A stretch of 64,000 bases of DNA from Fomitopsis serialis (taxonomy: Eukaryota; Basidiomycota; Agaricomycetes; Polyporales; Fomitopsidaceae). The stretch is from contig NW_025955029.1 of assembly GCF_022376445.1 (NCBI RefSeq), positions 1 to 64,000 of the forward strand, in the 5' to 3' direction. Shown here one piece after another: positions 11,301-23,429 of this stretch (within the stretch, counting starts at the first letter, position 1; each line of letters opens with the position of its first letter). A program made the position numbers and the translations under genes. The notes under the pieces are model-generated. The model made no database searches. It was given only the letters and a program-made list of their open reading frames with translations, and had not been told where the DNA came from.

Positions 11301-12294
11301 AGCGATCCCGGAGCTTGGCGCAGAGGTTGATAGAGTGGACGGAAGGACCTGACCGGGTTAGAGCAGGGGCGAGGGCGTTGTGGCGCGCGCGCGATCTCGA
11401 TGCATGATCGCCGCGACTCTGGTTGCATCCGTGCGTACAGAGCACACGAGCCACGTAGCTTAGACGACAGGGCATCTCGCCATTAGTGCGTCGCTCGGTC
11501 GACGTGAGGAAGGCGCATGCAGCCGTCGTAACAGCACGGCGGGCGAGCGCGCGCCGTAAGCGAGCAACGCGCTGCGCAAACGGGCGACCAACTCAATCTG
11601 CGTAGATCTGGACGCCGGGAATTGGCCGGGCGGTGTCTCACCGGTGAGTTGCCGGCGGGTCCTGTGGCGTGCGCCCATTTGCTTTCTATGACACTCTGCT
11701 GATGAGCGCGGCCTCGCTGGAGCTGGGCTGCGAATGCACCCGCCGGACCCTCGCTCGCAGTCGAACCTTGTCGTGCGCGTGCGACCCGGACCGGGTGCGC
11801 GTGAGGGCGACTGAGAACGGCAAATGAGCAGTCTCGAGCGTGGCAGGTGGGATGGAAGCGAGGTGCGTGATCAGAGAAGTGGTTCGCGGGGGAGCGAAAG
11901 GGGAAGGGGCTGACGTGCGTCTTCCCAGGGGGCAGCGCGGAATTGGCATTTCACGAGGCGCGCTCCCAGTCCACGCTTCCTGTGCGAACGCGCCACCGCT
12001 GGGGGACGGGGAAGAAGGCGGGCGACGACGGTGGCGCTGTCGTGGCGTGCGCTGCTCGGGGCGGCGTGTGCAGCCAGGGCATGTGCGGATCGCAGAGACG
12101 CGCGGGCGTGCGGTGGATATCATCAGCGGGTGGCAGGTCGGCGTGTGCCAGCTCGCCCTCCCGCGCCCACGCGCAGCCGGTCTCTTCATCTGCGGTCCAG
12201 CATTCTTTATTCGCCGACGCTGCGCCCGCTCCCTGCATCATCTGTCCCTCGTTAGAGTTTACGGCATCGCCCACTCCTCTTCCCAGCAGCCCCG
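8384..12294. other. Long stretch without supportable genes
   Basis: Nearly 4 kb without a convincing coding region. Open frames are short, Arg/Pro/Ser-rich and lack splice structure or recognisable domains. Two related segments near 10770-10840 and 11330-11400 share cgagggcgttgtggcgcg in similar surroundings, suggesting an old direct repeat about 560 bp apart. The last few hundred bases are the promoter of the transporter; I saw no TATA box. Confidence 0.45.
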
Positions 12295-15200
12295 ATGGCC
12301 TCTTCCACCCCCCCGTCTCCCCTCGCTCCTGCGCCCTCTCCCCTCGACGCGCATACCCGTTCGTCCGCGCCCCTGCCGCCGACGCCGACGCCCCCGCCCC
12401 CGGGTCTCGCGGGGACCTACATGCCGCCACCGCCCTCGCCGCGCCGCCCCCGCTCCGCCTCCGTTTCCAATTCGTCTGCAACACCTCCCCTCGGACGCGA
12501 CTTCCGTCCCGCAGACGCGCTGCAGTTCAGCGCTCTCGACCTCGACTTCTCCCTGAAACCCAGCCTCTTCCCCTCCACATCCAGCATGTCCCTCTCCTCG
12601 GCATCCGCCTCTGCGTCCTTCGCCACCGCCCCCGCCAGCAAGCCTTCAATATCCGGTTTGAACCCGGCACACGACCGCGACGCAGAGAAGGGCGAGGACG
12701 GCGAGCGGGAGGTCGACGTCATCCGCGTCGTGTCGTCGCACGGCGCGAGGGACGACCGGCGTGAGGAGGGAGAGGGCAAGCAAGACGACGGCGCGGGTGG
12801 CCCGCCACCGCCCCCAGATGGAGGCACGAGAGCGTGGATGACCGTCGCTGGCGCGTGAGTCCCTTCATTCCCTCCTTACCTCGTCTTCTGCGTGTGCGAG
12901 AGTACAGATTGTAACGTTCGCTTCCTTTGTCAATTAGCTGGCTGGTCCAGTTCTCGACGTTCGGGTGAGTCTTCGCGGATGCAGTCTCCGTCCACGATTT
13001 CCTCACTTCGTTTGCAGCTACATCAGCTCGTTTGGGGTATACCAAGGTGAGTAGCTCTACGCGCGCACAACGTATTGCCCTTCAGAGCCTGAGTGGCATG
13101 TTTTCCGCAGACTACTACGCAACATATTATCTCCCCGCGGAAACGAGTTCAAATATCAGGTATGTCTCTGTCGATCACGTCACAGCCAGCCAATAATTGT
13201 CGGTGAACGGACAGCTGGATCGGGAGTCTCCAGCTGTGCCTGATGTACGCGCCCGGCGTGTTCGTGGGTCGCGCGTTCGACGCGGGGTACTTGTGAGTCT
13301 CCTTTCTGTTTCCATCGTCCCTTCTCGCCCGTATCACTCTACCCCGCTGGTCTTTCGTATCGTCTTCCTTCCTCGCGGAGTCTCGACTCGCATATCTGTT
13401 TATTCTAGTGGGCGCACGCTGACTGTATGCCCCATATAGCCACCACCTGGAGGTGCTCGGCGCGCTGCTGTACGTGTTCAGCATCTTCATGCTCAGCCTC
13501 GCCCGCCCGGGGGAGTACTATCAGGTGAGTCGGCATCTTCCCATCTGGATCTCTCGGGGATGGTACATCGTCCGTTCCCTACTCCTTGGTGATACGAGCT
13601 GGGGTGCCTGGGCTCCCCGAGGTTCTACCCCGCACGCGATGGGTCTCGCGTGTCGGTATGTCTTCGGGCACGGCGATAGTTGGCGACAATCTGGCGATGG
13701 TCGCTCTAGGTGCGACCCGTCCCGCCCGACTCGTCGTTCACCCTGCGCGGCTCGAAGTTCCTACTGTGCACGCCTGGGGCATGCACACACAGGGTGCCTG
13801 GGGCTGGAGAGGCTTGCCTCCGCCTATGGTGGGCTTGCACGTTGCGTGAGCCTGCCGCGGGCTCGCCGCACTGCGTTTGCCACGGCCGTGCGCTTCTCAC
13901 GATATGCCTGTACTGGCACCGTCGCAGTCTGCTGCAACTGTCCCCGACCGCCTTCGCACCGGTCCGTGCGATCGTCGAGGCGAACAGAGCCTAAAGGCTC
14001 CTCAGGCTCCCAGCGACGCGCCGCCCTGCACGCTTCGCGCTTCCGGTTCTCCATTCTATCAAACTTCCGTTTCAATGGGTGCTCCGCACCCGCGATGCCC
14101 GCCGTTCTGTTTTTGACTCTGGGCTCCCGCGCGGTGAGACACGAATTCTCGGGCTCTGCGAGCGTTCGGAGATCCTCTCGATTTTAGTCGTCCGGGCCGC
14201 TGACATGTCCTGCTGACTGTCCCTCGTTCACTGTTGAGACTCCCGTCTCCCCCTTCTCGTCCCCACGGGCCTTGTTCTGTGTCATGACGCTCCCCTCCCC
14301 GCTTTCTCACGCTCTGCGTTCTGACGTTTGACGTTCTGACGTTCTGACGCTGCCCCGCACGCAGGTCTTCCTCGCGCAGGCGGTCGGGATGGGCCTTGGG
14401 CTCGGGCTCACGTTCCTCCCGTCGCTCTCCGTCGTGGGACACCACTTCCGCACGCGCCGTGCGCTCGCCGTCGGCGTCGCGATCAGCGGGTCGAGCGCGG
14501 GCGGGATCGTCTTTCCCATCATGCTCAATCGGTGCGTCTTCACGTTCTCGCGGCGGTTCGTCCTCGGCTCACGTACTGTACGTGTGCGCTCGCCCGCAGG
14601 CTGCTGCAGGACCCCAGTGTCGGCTTCGCGAACGCGGTACGTGCGAGTGGCGCGGTGGTCGGCGGATGTCTGGTCGTTGCGAACTGTCTCATGCGAACGA
14701 GACTCCCGCCGAAGCGCGGCGATGTCCACCGGAAGGGCGGGTCGAAGCGCGCGGCGAGGATAGAGACGTGGCGGGGCATGGTTTGGGACGGGGCGTATCT
14801 CTGGAGTGTATGCGGGTGGGTGCTTTCGTATTGGTGGTCGTAAATGGATGTGCTAATGGGCTCGATGATGTAGAGCATTCCTGACGAGCTTGGGCATTTA
14901 TGTCCCGCGTGAGTGTCTTGCAGATGGTCATATGGGGGTATAAGCTTATGGCACGCCCTCGCCGTGCAGTATTCTACCTCCAGCTGTTCGCCGTCGACCA
15001 CGGTGTCAGCTCGCATATTACGACCTACTCCGTACGTCGTTATCCCTCCTCGTATGATTACACATCTCATTCATCATTTCGAATGTACGTTCTCTAGCTC
15101 GCGATCCTCAACGCAGGCAGCACGCTCGGGCGGCTCCTCCCAACCTTCCTCGCGGACAAGGTCGGCGTGTACAACATGCTCGTCCCCGCCATGGTCGCAT

Positions 15201-15767
15201 GTGCGGGGCTCATCTTCGCCATCTTCGGCGCGACGAACGGGCCGGGCGTCGTCCTCGTCGGGTCGATATTCGGGTTCGTGTCGGGCGCGTGTGAGTGTCC
15301 CTGCACGTACTATTCGGAAATCAGGCAACTGACGACGCGCTGTGTTTGTGATGCAGATATATCGCTGATTCCTACCCTGCTCGTACAGCTGTGTAGGAAC
15401 ATGGGAGAGCTCGGGTGCGCCCCCACGTCCTCGTCTCACTCTCTCGTCAGATCTGATGGTGCTCTCTCTTGGCACAGCGTGAAGATGGGGCTCGCATATT
15501 CAGTCGTGGCTGCCGCGAATTTGATCGGGAACCCCATCGCAGGCGCGCTGCTCGGCACAAATACGGGCGGGCCGCTGACGTGGTGGCGTGCTCTAGTGTT
15601 CACTGGGGTAAGCGGCGCTTTCTCCCTTCCGCTGCCGTCACGTTTTCTGATCGCGTCCGCTCTGATGCTTTGGATTGCAGTGCGTTGCGGCGGCGGGAAG
15701 TGCGTGTATGGGGGTGTCGAGGTCGCTATTCATCAAGGGGCGGGGGAGGCCCGGGCGGAAGGTCTGA
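12295..15767 (+). CDS. MFS transporter, monocarboxylate transporter-like (MCT/SLC16 type)
   Basis: Fourteen exons give 591 residues and every junction is frame-consistent: 12295-12854, 12938-12964, 13018-13046, 13111-13159, 13215-13292, 13440-13524, 14365-14531, 14600-14815, 14874-14908, 14970-15031, 15098-15290, 15357-15414, 15478-15607, 15681-15767. The first about 180 residues are a Pro/Ser-rich, disordered cytosolic tail. Then comes the MCT entry motif DGGTRAWMTVAGAW, the loop GEYYQVFLAQAVGMGLGLG, HHFRTRRALAVGVAISGSSA and ANCLMRTRLPP, followed by a charged central loop and the second six-helix half (STLGRLLPTFLADKVGVYNM). These match fungal monocarboxylate-permease-like proteins that move small carboxylates with protons across the plasma or organelle membrane. 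Intron 6 (13525-14364) is 840 bp, some ten times the others, yet the coding sequence across it is contiguous with the family. The substrate is not determinable. Confidence 0.9.
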
Positions 15768-18569
15768 GTTGTAGACTCCATGGCGATGCGATGTCGTGGT
15801 TCGTTCCAGTTGCGATCTTCCGTGCGGTCGGGCTCAGTTGGGGGCGGTGGAGGTGAGTGCGTGGGGAGTGGCCATGTGGGAGGGATGATCATGTGCTGAT
15901 GTGCGCTGTTCAAGTTGGCGATTGGCTCGTGGCGCAAGAATTTGGGGTCGGATTCTATTCGATTAAATGATGGAAGAAGATCGCTCCAGGCCGGGCTTGG
16001 GCTCTTCGCCACGGACTATCTCATGGGAGAGAGCATGCCGAGTCACCGTGCTTGTGGGTCCGTGTAGGTGCTTTCGATCAGTGCCGGCGCCGGCGTCGAC
16101 TGCAAGTACAATGGCCGCGTGCAGGTCTCGGGCCGGACGCCGCCTCGCTTCGTCATGCTCTGCCGACATGGTCTACCCTATTTCCGCGTCATCAAGCCTC
16201 GTCTCCGAACGAACACCGGAATCCCTTGTCATCGTCGCCGGATAACCAAGCTGTACAGTATACTTTCCACATGACCTAGAATCTCGCATGGCTCGCTCTC
16301 ACCCACTCCCGATCCTCAATCTGCTGCAAGCTCCGCACGCCCTTTTGATATCTTTACCTGTCTGCAGCCGCATTTGCATTCTCATCCCCCCTTCGCATCT
16401 CTCGATCTGTGCCAGCATAGCACGCTCTCCTATCTATTCGCGCACCTCTGCACTAGCATCGATACCATCTCCCAGTCATCTCACTCAGGCCCCGAGCCCC
16501 CATTGCATCGTTGTGTAGCATCGGCACCTCCGTGACTTGCTAGCAATATCTACCATCTGTCTTCGATCTCAGCTTGTCTACCACATCGCACGTTCAGCAC
16601 GTTGTACTGCATCTAATAGGACACTTCCCGCCCATAGTACTTCAGTACTGTAGTGATCATTGCATAGCCCCCACCTCGGATGTGCTATGGAGCCACCGTT
16701 GCGCACAACGTCTGTGACAATCCCTTGCCTGAAATTACAAGCCATATTGCAATCATGTAGTATCTATTGCATCTACTATACATGTCGAGTATCAAATCTT
16801 CGTTTGTGGCATGCAGGCCGCTACCCAAGATACGCATCTCGCCTAAACCGAAGCCCTTGAAGCCTTAGGCCTTACTGTTGAAGTGGCTATATGTGCAGGG
16901 AAACAAACAACCGCAAATAAACCCTCAGGTCCCCGGCTCAAACGCCCGGCCTGTTTCGATAGCAAACAACCTACGCAGGCTGCTAGCGGGATGAGTCCGG
17001 CTGCCACCAGTCGCCTACTAGTATCCATCTATTCTGGTAATGTAGGGGTCCGATCTAGTGACGTGGGGGAGAAGATAGCGGTGCGTGTCATCAGTGCGCC
17101 GTAACATTCGTACGTGTCCGAGTCCGACGTCACGATGCCTCTGATCACGTACCATGTTCGTAACTTGGGACCATGCAGGTGTTGCTGGCGTGCTGAAGTC
17201 ACCATTGACCTGGATTTGGTCGTGTCTAGCATTGGTCTAGCCGCTCAAGACTAGCATCAACCGTGGCCACTGCTAGTGTATCCTCAAGTTATCGAGTCGA
17301 CGAACTGCAACAGCCCCATGCCTACCCTGGTGCCTTCGAACACACCGACTCGAGCGCATTAAGACAGACAAGTGGCGATCCCAGCGCGCGGTACTGGCCT
17401 CCGGCCGACTCAAGACATCGCGTGACGAAGTGTGCCGAGGATTGGATGTACAGCGCGCTGTCTGTGTCTTGCACACCGGCTCTGGCTCCCGCGTCTCAAG
17501 ACATGGATCCCAGCCCACGGTATCTACCGATCATGTCAGGACGCGAAGCGTTGCGGGGCTCGATGTCTCGGGACGTGGAGGGGCGCACCGGGTCGGGACG
17601 AACGCGACGAGCTCTGTCTCTTCATACGTCATCTGGCTTATGTACAGTGAGTAGCCACTCGGAGCTGATCGATCGCGGTGTGGGGCGTTGTGTGTCCCAT
17701 CGTGCTCACAGATCTGGACCACAGCCGTACTCGGCAGTGCCACGAGTCGACCCGGAGGAGCTCTCTGGCCAAGCAGGAGGGCGGAGGACTTGGCAGCTGC
17801 CCCGGAGTCGCTGCGACCTGGCGATCCACCGTGTGGCGACACACGTAGAAACGACGTCTCACGATACACGTAGACTGATCCTCGTACGCCCTCCTCTGTC
17901 TACTAGTGCCGCCAGTCAACACTGACGCCGACCATCAGTCCGCGTGCGACGTCCGAGGCCGGAAGGCGCGGACAGGAGGCACACATACATCGGGGGGACG
18001 GGACGGGGCTCGCAAGCGGCCCGTGTCGAGCGCACGCACACGGATGGCGAACCGCCAGCGAGACGCACGCATACAGCGATGGTGCGGCCGGCTATATACG
18101 GAGATGGTGAGGGTGCGCGTGGATGTCGATGGGCGACGAGCTGACACCTAGCCTAAGCCTTCGGTGAGACCAACGAAGGGTGACCCAGGAACGTGATGAC
18201 AGACGGGGACAAGACATGACGATACGGCCCTCGCTTCGTCTTCGCGGGACAAGGCTTGTTCTGACTACGGGCGGGCCGTGGGCGTGAGTGCATTTCTGTC
18301 GTTGGCAGCATCGGGGCTCATCGGCGATGTTGCAGGGTTGTGAGCGCGAGGGATTCACCACCGTCCGCGCTGGCGTATTCCACGTTCGGCCTGGATGGGA
18401 CGGCGGGGTACCCGGGGTGAACCGCTACGCGGCCGGCGCTGCAAGGCAGCCAAAGCAGCCTAAGGCCCGGCTCGGAACAGTCGAAGTCAGGAGTAGCTCC
18501 GAGCGGAAGACGGGTCGCACAACTCGAGTAAGTCGCTTGCCTCTGCGCAAGCGTCCGTGCTTCAGAGGT
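15768..18569. other. Gene-free stretch downstream of transporter
   Basis: The first few hundred bases are the transporter 3' flank. Beyond that the open frames are short and overlapping on both strands, with none showing domains or splice structure. A pyrimidine-rich segment spans about 16290-16520. Confidence 0.45.
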
Positions 18570-18962
18570 GACCTTATGCTGAAAGCACTCTCTGTATGTT
18601 CGCGTTATAGAGTATTGCGTGTGCACTGCTATCGTCGAAATACATATAAGGGCAACCACAATACACTGAGACAAGCGGCAAAGACCCCAAAGTTCACTAA
18701 GTACGATCAAAGATGACCCAGACTCGAAAGAAGAATGTACATACGGCAGTTTGCGCACAAATACAGTACGTGACAGAATCAAGGAATTAACACAAGGGAC
18801 GTTGAGACTCGGAGATGACGCGTATGGTCTAAGACTCATGGACAGCAACCGGTACGACCGCGACAAGTGGACAACAAAGGCAACAGCGAACGCAAGCATA
18901 GCTTATCAAGTGAACCGGACCGTGTAGCGTATCTACTGCACATCCTAGTCGAGCTCTGGCAT
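18570..18962. repeat. Dispersed repeat, copy 1 (pairs with 31520-31845)
   Basis: About 390 bp clearly related to 31520-31845 in the same orientation. Shared blocks include ctctctgtatgttcgcgt, ctaagtacgatc, gacccagactcgaaag, tttgcgcaca, acaacaaag and accgtgtagcgtat. It lies just 3' of the F-box gene on the minus strand. A weaker relative may lie near 63390-63540, again 3' of an F-box gene, so the repeat may be the old 3' flank or tail exon of this gene family. Confidence 0.65.
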
Positions 18963-21450
18963 TAACACGGCTACGAGCGAGGCTCTTCCGAGCCTATATC
19001 GCCCAGGCTGTCTGAGCTTTGCGTGCCCGACAAGTTCTCGCTGCGGCAAACTCATAGCACGGCTGATGTCTATACAGGATACACAATAAGAATTTGACCG
19101 TCCGCGTAATGGTGAGCCTCACCTGTGCGCACTGACACCGAGTATCTAGATGCTATCCAACGCAGGGCGAACGACAGCGCGATCGAACTCGGGGGAGTTG
19201 TCCGACCGAACCTCCGGGGTTCCGCTGTCCAGGCATGGTGGATCCACGATGAGTGATCCATCGGGAAGGTGGATCTGTATAACCCCACGAGATAGCCATG
19301 GGATGAAGAGGGGGACCACGAACGATTGGATGGACGTGCACAGTTCACAGGGTGTTGGCTTGGCATCGAACGGGCTCGTACCCAATGAGGGGCTACGAGG
19401 ATGCCTGTGGGTGAATTGCAGGAGTACGCGCCCAGGGAGTAGGCTGGAAAATATCTCGTGACAGATTGCAGCGTGAAAAATGGTGATGTCCAAGGAAGTG
19501 GTCTCCATATCTGTGTCGAGGTTGACACCAGCGTCGACGCCTGGCTCTCGTAAGGAGAAACAAATGGACATGTGCTCCAGACACGGGCTCCTAAGCTGCG
19601 TGAACAGAGATAGGAGTGTCTTGTAGATCCATGATGTGCGCAGTGACGACGCGACAGTGAAGGTCACATCTAGACGTTCTAGTGCGGTATTGTACACGAG
19701 CGAGGGAGTAATACCCAGCTTGGTACGTTGTGACACATTAGTATGTAGCCTATAGCACGTAGGTATATACGGAACTCACCTGTGATTGTTCTTGATCGTA
19801 TCGGCATCTGAAATCGCGAAGAACTGCCCCAGAATGTCGCAGCACCTTGTCGATGGCAGCTTGGAATTCGGGTCCGGGTACGTCCACGAGAACGATATCA
19901 AAAGTCCGCAGCTCGCAGCACCGCTTCGCGAACAGCTTGAAGAATACTGCAGCAAAGGCTGAAGACACCTCCCCAAGAAAGACATCGGTGAATGCTTTCA
20001 TATCTTTTCCCACTCCATTCAACACGGCTTCGTCAGACGGAGGCTCCCATTCTGGCACTTTCCTACAGTATATCCTATGGAGTTCGGGGAAAGCACAGAA
20101 GAACTGCAGGAAATGTGAGAACGACAAGAATTGGGTCGTGTCCAGGATCAGGGTGTTGACGTTCGTGTAGAAGGCCAAGACATTGAGCACGCTTTGGTGA
20201 AACGACTCGATGTGAGCAGTCCCTGAGGCGTAGTCTCTGCTGACACATCCGGAAAGCTGCAGTGATTGGAGCTTCCGCTTTGCAGAGGGCAGGAGGTTCT
20301 CCCCTATACTATCGAGAGCCTGAGGTGCAGAATGGACCGTGATCGAGACGAGGGCGAAGTCTGTAAGCCCAGGCAGAGCATCAACAATAGTCCGGAGTAC
20401 CTCGGCATGACGAAAGCAACATTGATAGAGAGTTAACGAAGTGACTGTCCCAAAGGAGTTGAGGTAGGTGAAAAAGCTTGTATGAGGTCTCGTTGTAACC
20501 CAGTCTAGCCGGAAGATACAGAGTTCCTCGACCTTCGAGAGAAGGCATCCGGACACACGCATAGAAAATGTATGCGCATACGGCTCTTCGGCGTTCTCAT
20601 AAATGTAGAGTGATCGGAGTGATCGGCCATACGGTCGATTGACCTTGGACACAAGAATATGCCCAAGGTCGCCCAGGGCTCTCGTGCTTCGGATGGTCAC
20701 GCTCCGAGAGAGATAACGCTTTGCAGCGTGATACCAGGCACAGCAGATGAGGCAGCATCTGGCGAGCTGTACGGGCTCGTCCCATAGAAAGTCGGCGATT
20801 AGTTCGATGATCTCGTGCGGCAGAGTCGGAGATGCATCACTGGGAGGGCATGAGCAACCACTTGAGAATGGTCAACGCAAACGGGGCCATACCTCGCATA
20901 GACAGCAAACCTGAAGTTGATCACGATGTATTTGGGTCCATCAGACATTATTCGTGCAAGTCGAAGGATATCTACCAGTATCAGGTCAAATCACAAGGCG
21001 AAGACGTATCGTGAAATAGAGCGCACCTCGTGGCTACGGCGCGATCGGGCGAAGACCGTCGAACGATGTGCAGCGAGCTGGCTATGGATCCCTACGGACA
21101 GTCCTCTGAACACGGATAAACGTCAATCTGCAATGCCTCAGCAACGCTGATTCTCACGTACCTTGGTAGGTTGACAACAACACCAGTAGTGGACCTGACA
21201 AACAGCGCAAGAGAGGGCGAAGGCAGGCAGTGTGGCGGTAGTCGCTAGGTAGGGCAGGGCGCAGGAGACGGAAGATGAGGACTTTGAACGATCCAAGGAG
21301 AACGGCGTCCCCGCGCAGAGCCCCCGCGTACACGTGTTCCAACGCTGTCTTCGAACAGCCTCATTTCGCCGAATGAGGGTGGTGCTCCGATGCATTACAT
21401 CTGGCGAAACGCTCGCCGGGCCGACAATTCATCGACCCAGCTGTGGAAGG
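18963..21450. repeat. Segmental duplication, copy A (pairs with 51331-53770)
   Basis: This segment and 51331-53770 share the 3' flank (gtctgagctttgcgtgcc, then gcacggctgatgtctata and agaatttgaccgtccgcg), the whole three-exon F-box gene, and a 5' block near 21150-21450 (gggcgaaggcaggcagtgt; cgcgtacacgtgttccaacg; cgaaacgctcgccgggccga). The about 200 bp directly upstream of the gene start are not alike, so one copy has had a replacement or insertion there. Both lie in the same orientation about 32 kb apart. Confidence 0.85.
19146..20948 (-). CDS. F-box protein with leucine-rich middle, duplicated copy A
   Basis: Exons 20948-20893, 20839-19780 and 19718-19146 give 562 residues. The short first exon (MSDGPKYIVINF) and the F-box at about residues 25-65 (LPHEIIELIADFLWDEPVQL, then ARCCLIC and WY) match its three full-length relatives in this window. 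The middle is leucine-rich and repeat-like. The C-terminal exon ends with the family block SFVVPLFIPWLSRGV and LPDGS. F-box proteins bind Skp1 and bring substrates to SCF ubiquitin ligases; large families are common in Agaricomycetes. The last intron ends at a new acceptor (caag, 19719), because the position used by copy B has changed from cacag to cacaa. The frame is still kept. The gene is complete and probably functional. Confidence 0.87.
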
Positions 21451-23429
21451 TACGATACCCTATGCACACAAGGACAACATGCGTACCATCCTTAGCAACA
21501 ATTCTAGCGCGGCCCTGAGTCGTACCAGATAGTGCCGACTACTTCCCTGTACTGACCACGGAACAAACCCCTTGCCCCTGGACCGCGAATGATCAACGCC
21601 CGGTCGCGACAGACCTGAGTGGCGACGGATGTGACGTCTCACTCATCGGCTTGCGTACAGACGGAAGGAAGTGAGACAGATGGGCCACAGCGCCATCATC
21701 AACTCACAAACGCCGAAGGCCCTTCTTTGAGGAGACATTCGCAGGCAGTTTAAGACCTGTGGCGGAGTACTTGAAGGGATGAAAGTTTCAGTCAAATGTC
21801 GCATCCATTGCGAAGACTACGAACAAGTGCGACTATCCACCCTCCCACGCACATAATGCTCAGGGGCCAGGGGAGCAGCGGGGCTTCTGATGCGGAATGC
21901 CAGTCCGAACGAACGCTAGGACAAAATCATCAATACATGGTCCGATGTACTGAACGGCGGTCGCGAAGCGCGGAGAAAGAGATGACTGCATTATTGACCA
22001 TTTTACTCACAAGTACAGCAAGGGGAACTATGAACTCCTCGCACGGAAGGACTCGGCGCCGCGGTTGTGGTAGCACGAGCAAGCCGCCGACGTCGGCATT
22101 CTGTGAGTGGTCATTGACTCCGTCGAGAAGAGACGCGGTGACTACACACGCATGTCAAAACGGCTTGAGGAACCAGTGAGCATGCTGATTTGTTATAGGG
22201 CATGATTGGCGTACGAGGGCATGGGAGGAAGGTTAGAGGTCGGGTAGTCTCATACCAAGACCCTCCACACGGCGCTAGAGAGGTCGGGCGCGCCGGGTTC
22301 AAATCACGTACACTCTCTGGGATATCGCATTGACGGACATGCTGAAGGGGTACCACTCCAGCCATGTATATTGGGCCGTTCAAACCAAGTACCTCGCTGC
22401 AATGCCCACCGGCCTATAGTCTTGGTCTCCCGTAGGCAAACCATACGTACAACCTCGTTGACGGAGGGGAGGACGGTTGTACTATCGTCTCGTCCGCAGA
22501 CAACAGCCTGAGCGTGCCGAAAGAGGAGCATTCCAAGGTGCACGTTTCACATCCCGTCTGCGCGTTCCACACCAGAGATCCCGTTCAGGTTCATGTAGTC
22601 GGGGTGTGTCCGAGTCGAGGAGCAGCAAGTACTGTACGTACTTGACGGGAAATCCGAGTCGCATGCGTGACGAGGACGGATCCGGAGGCGCCAGCAAGGC
22701 TTGAGCAAGGCGCTCAACTTGTTCTCATGTCCAGGTCGCTCCGCCTCGCATGCCCTTCGCACACATACTTACAGTGACACACAATCTCGTCAGTGTCGAG
22801 TTGTTTGTCGAACAACCTTTGCGTTGGCACGACATCATCCAAGTACTGCCTGCGCCCCAAAACCCGCTATCTACTACATACAAACGATACCCACAGACTT
22901 ACGAACACACATACCCGACAGGACTACCGGATCGTAAGTGGCGCATTATAATGCCCACTATTGTACGCACCGGCAGTCGCCGCGTCTTAGCACGTTTTGT
23001 TTGCTTGTGGCGGTTAATAAATGCAGAATTCATCATCATCATCACCAAGTACTGCCTCTCGTCGGACGCCTGTTCCAAGTTACACTCTTCATGCGCGTAC
23101 AAGCCGGTTGCTCTGAACGACTTCCTCGACATCAAGCTGCGTGCCTGCGTACTTGAGGCGTGTCCGTAGTCCACGAAGCCTTCTGTGTGGCGACGCCGTT
23201 GCTGCACCACGATGGTACACAGCTTCAAGTGCAGAGTAAGGTTGGTGAGGAGCTTAGATCCTGTCTTCCACTTCGGGCCTTCTTGTCGTCGGTCAGTAGG
23301 CAATCCATCTCACGACACTACCTACACCGCTTTCACCGCTTTCTTCAAAGGTGTACCTACATCATATCCCGCGCTAAATGTCGCTCTGACGCGGAAACTG
23401 GTCAGTGCTGACGTCGAGTTCTCGCAACG
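20949..23429. other. Intergenic between F-box paralogues
   Basis: It contains the 5' block of segmental duplication A (21150-21450) but no gene I can support. That block carries a short frame with HYIWRNARRAD in this copy and HFIWRNARRAD in the other, perhaps a remnant exon. The rest is short, mixed frames. Confidence 0.45.

Noticed and set aside
11840..12764. Overlapping frames of 238 and 273 residues before and over the transporter start
   Set aside because: Arg/Ala/Pro-rich composition, no domain; they overlap the true first exon in other frames.
22270..22330. tRNA-like T-loop (gggttcaaatcac)
   Set aside because: No matching acceptor, D or anticodon stems could be folded around it.
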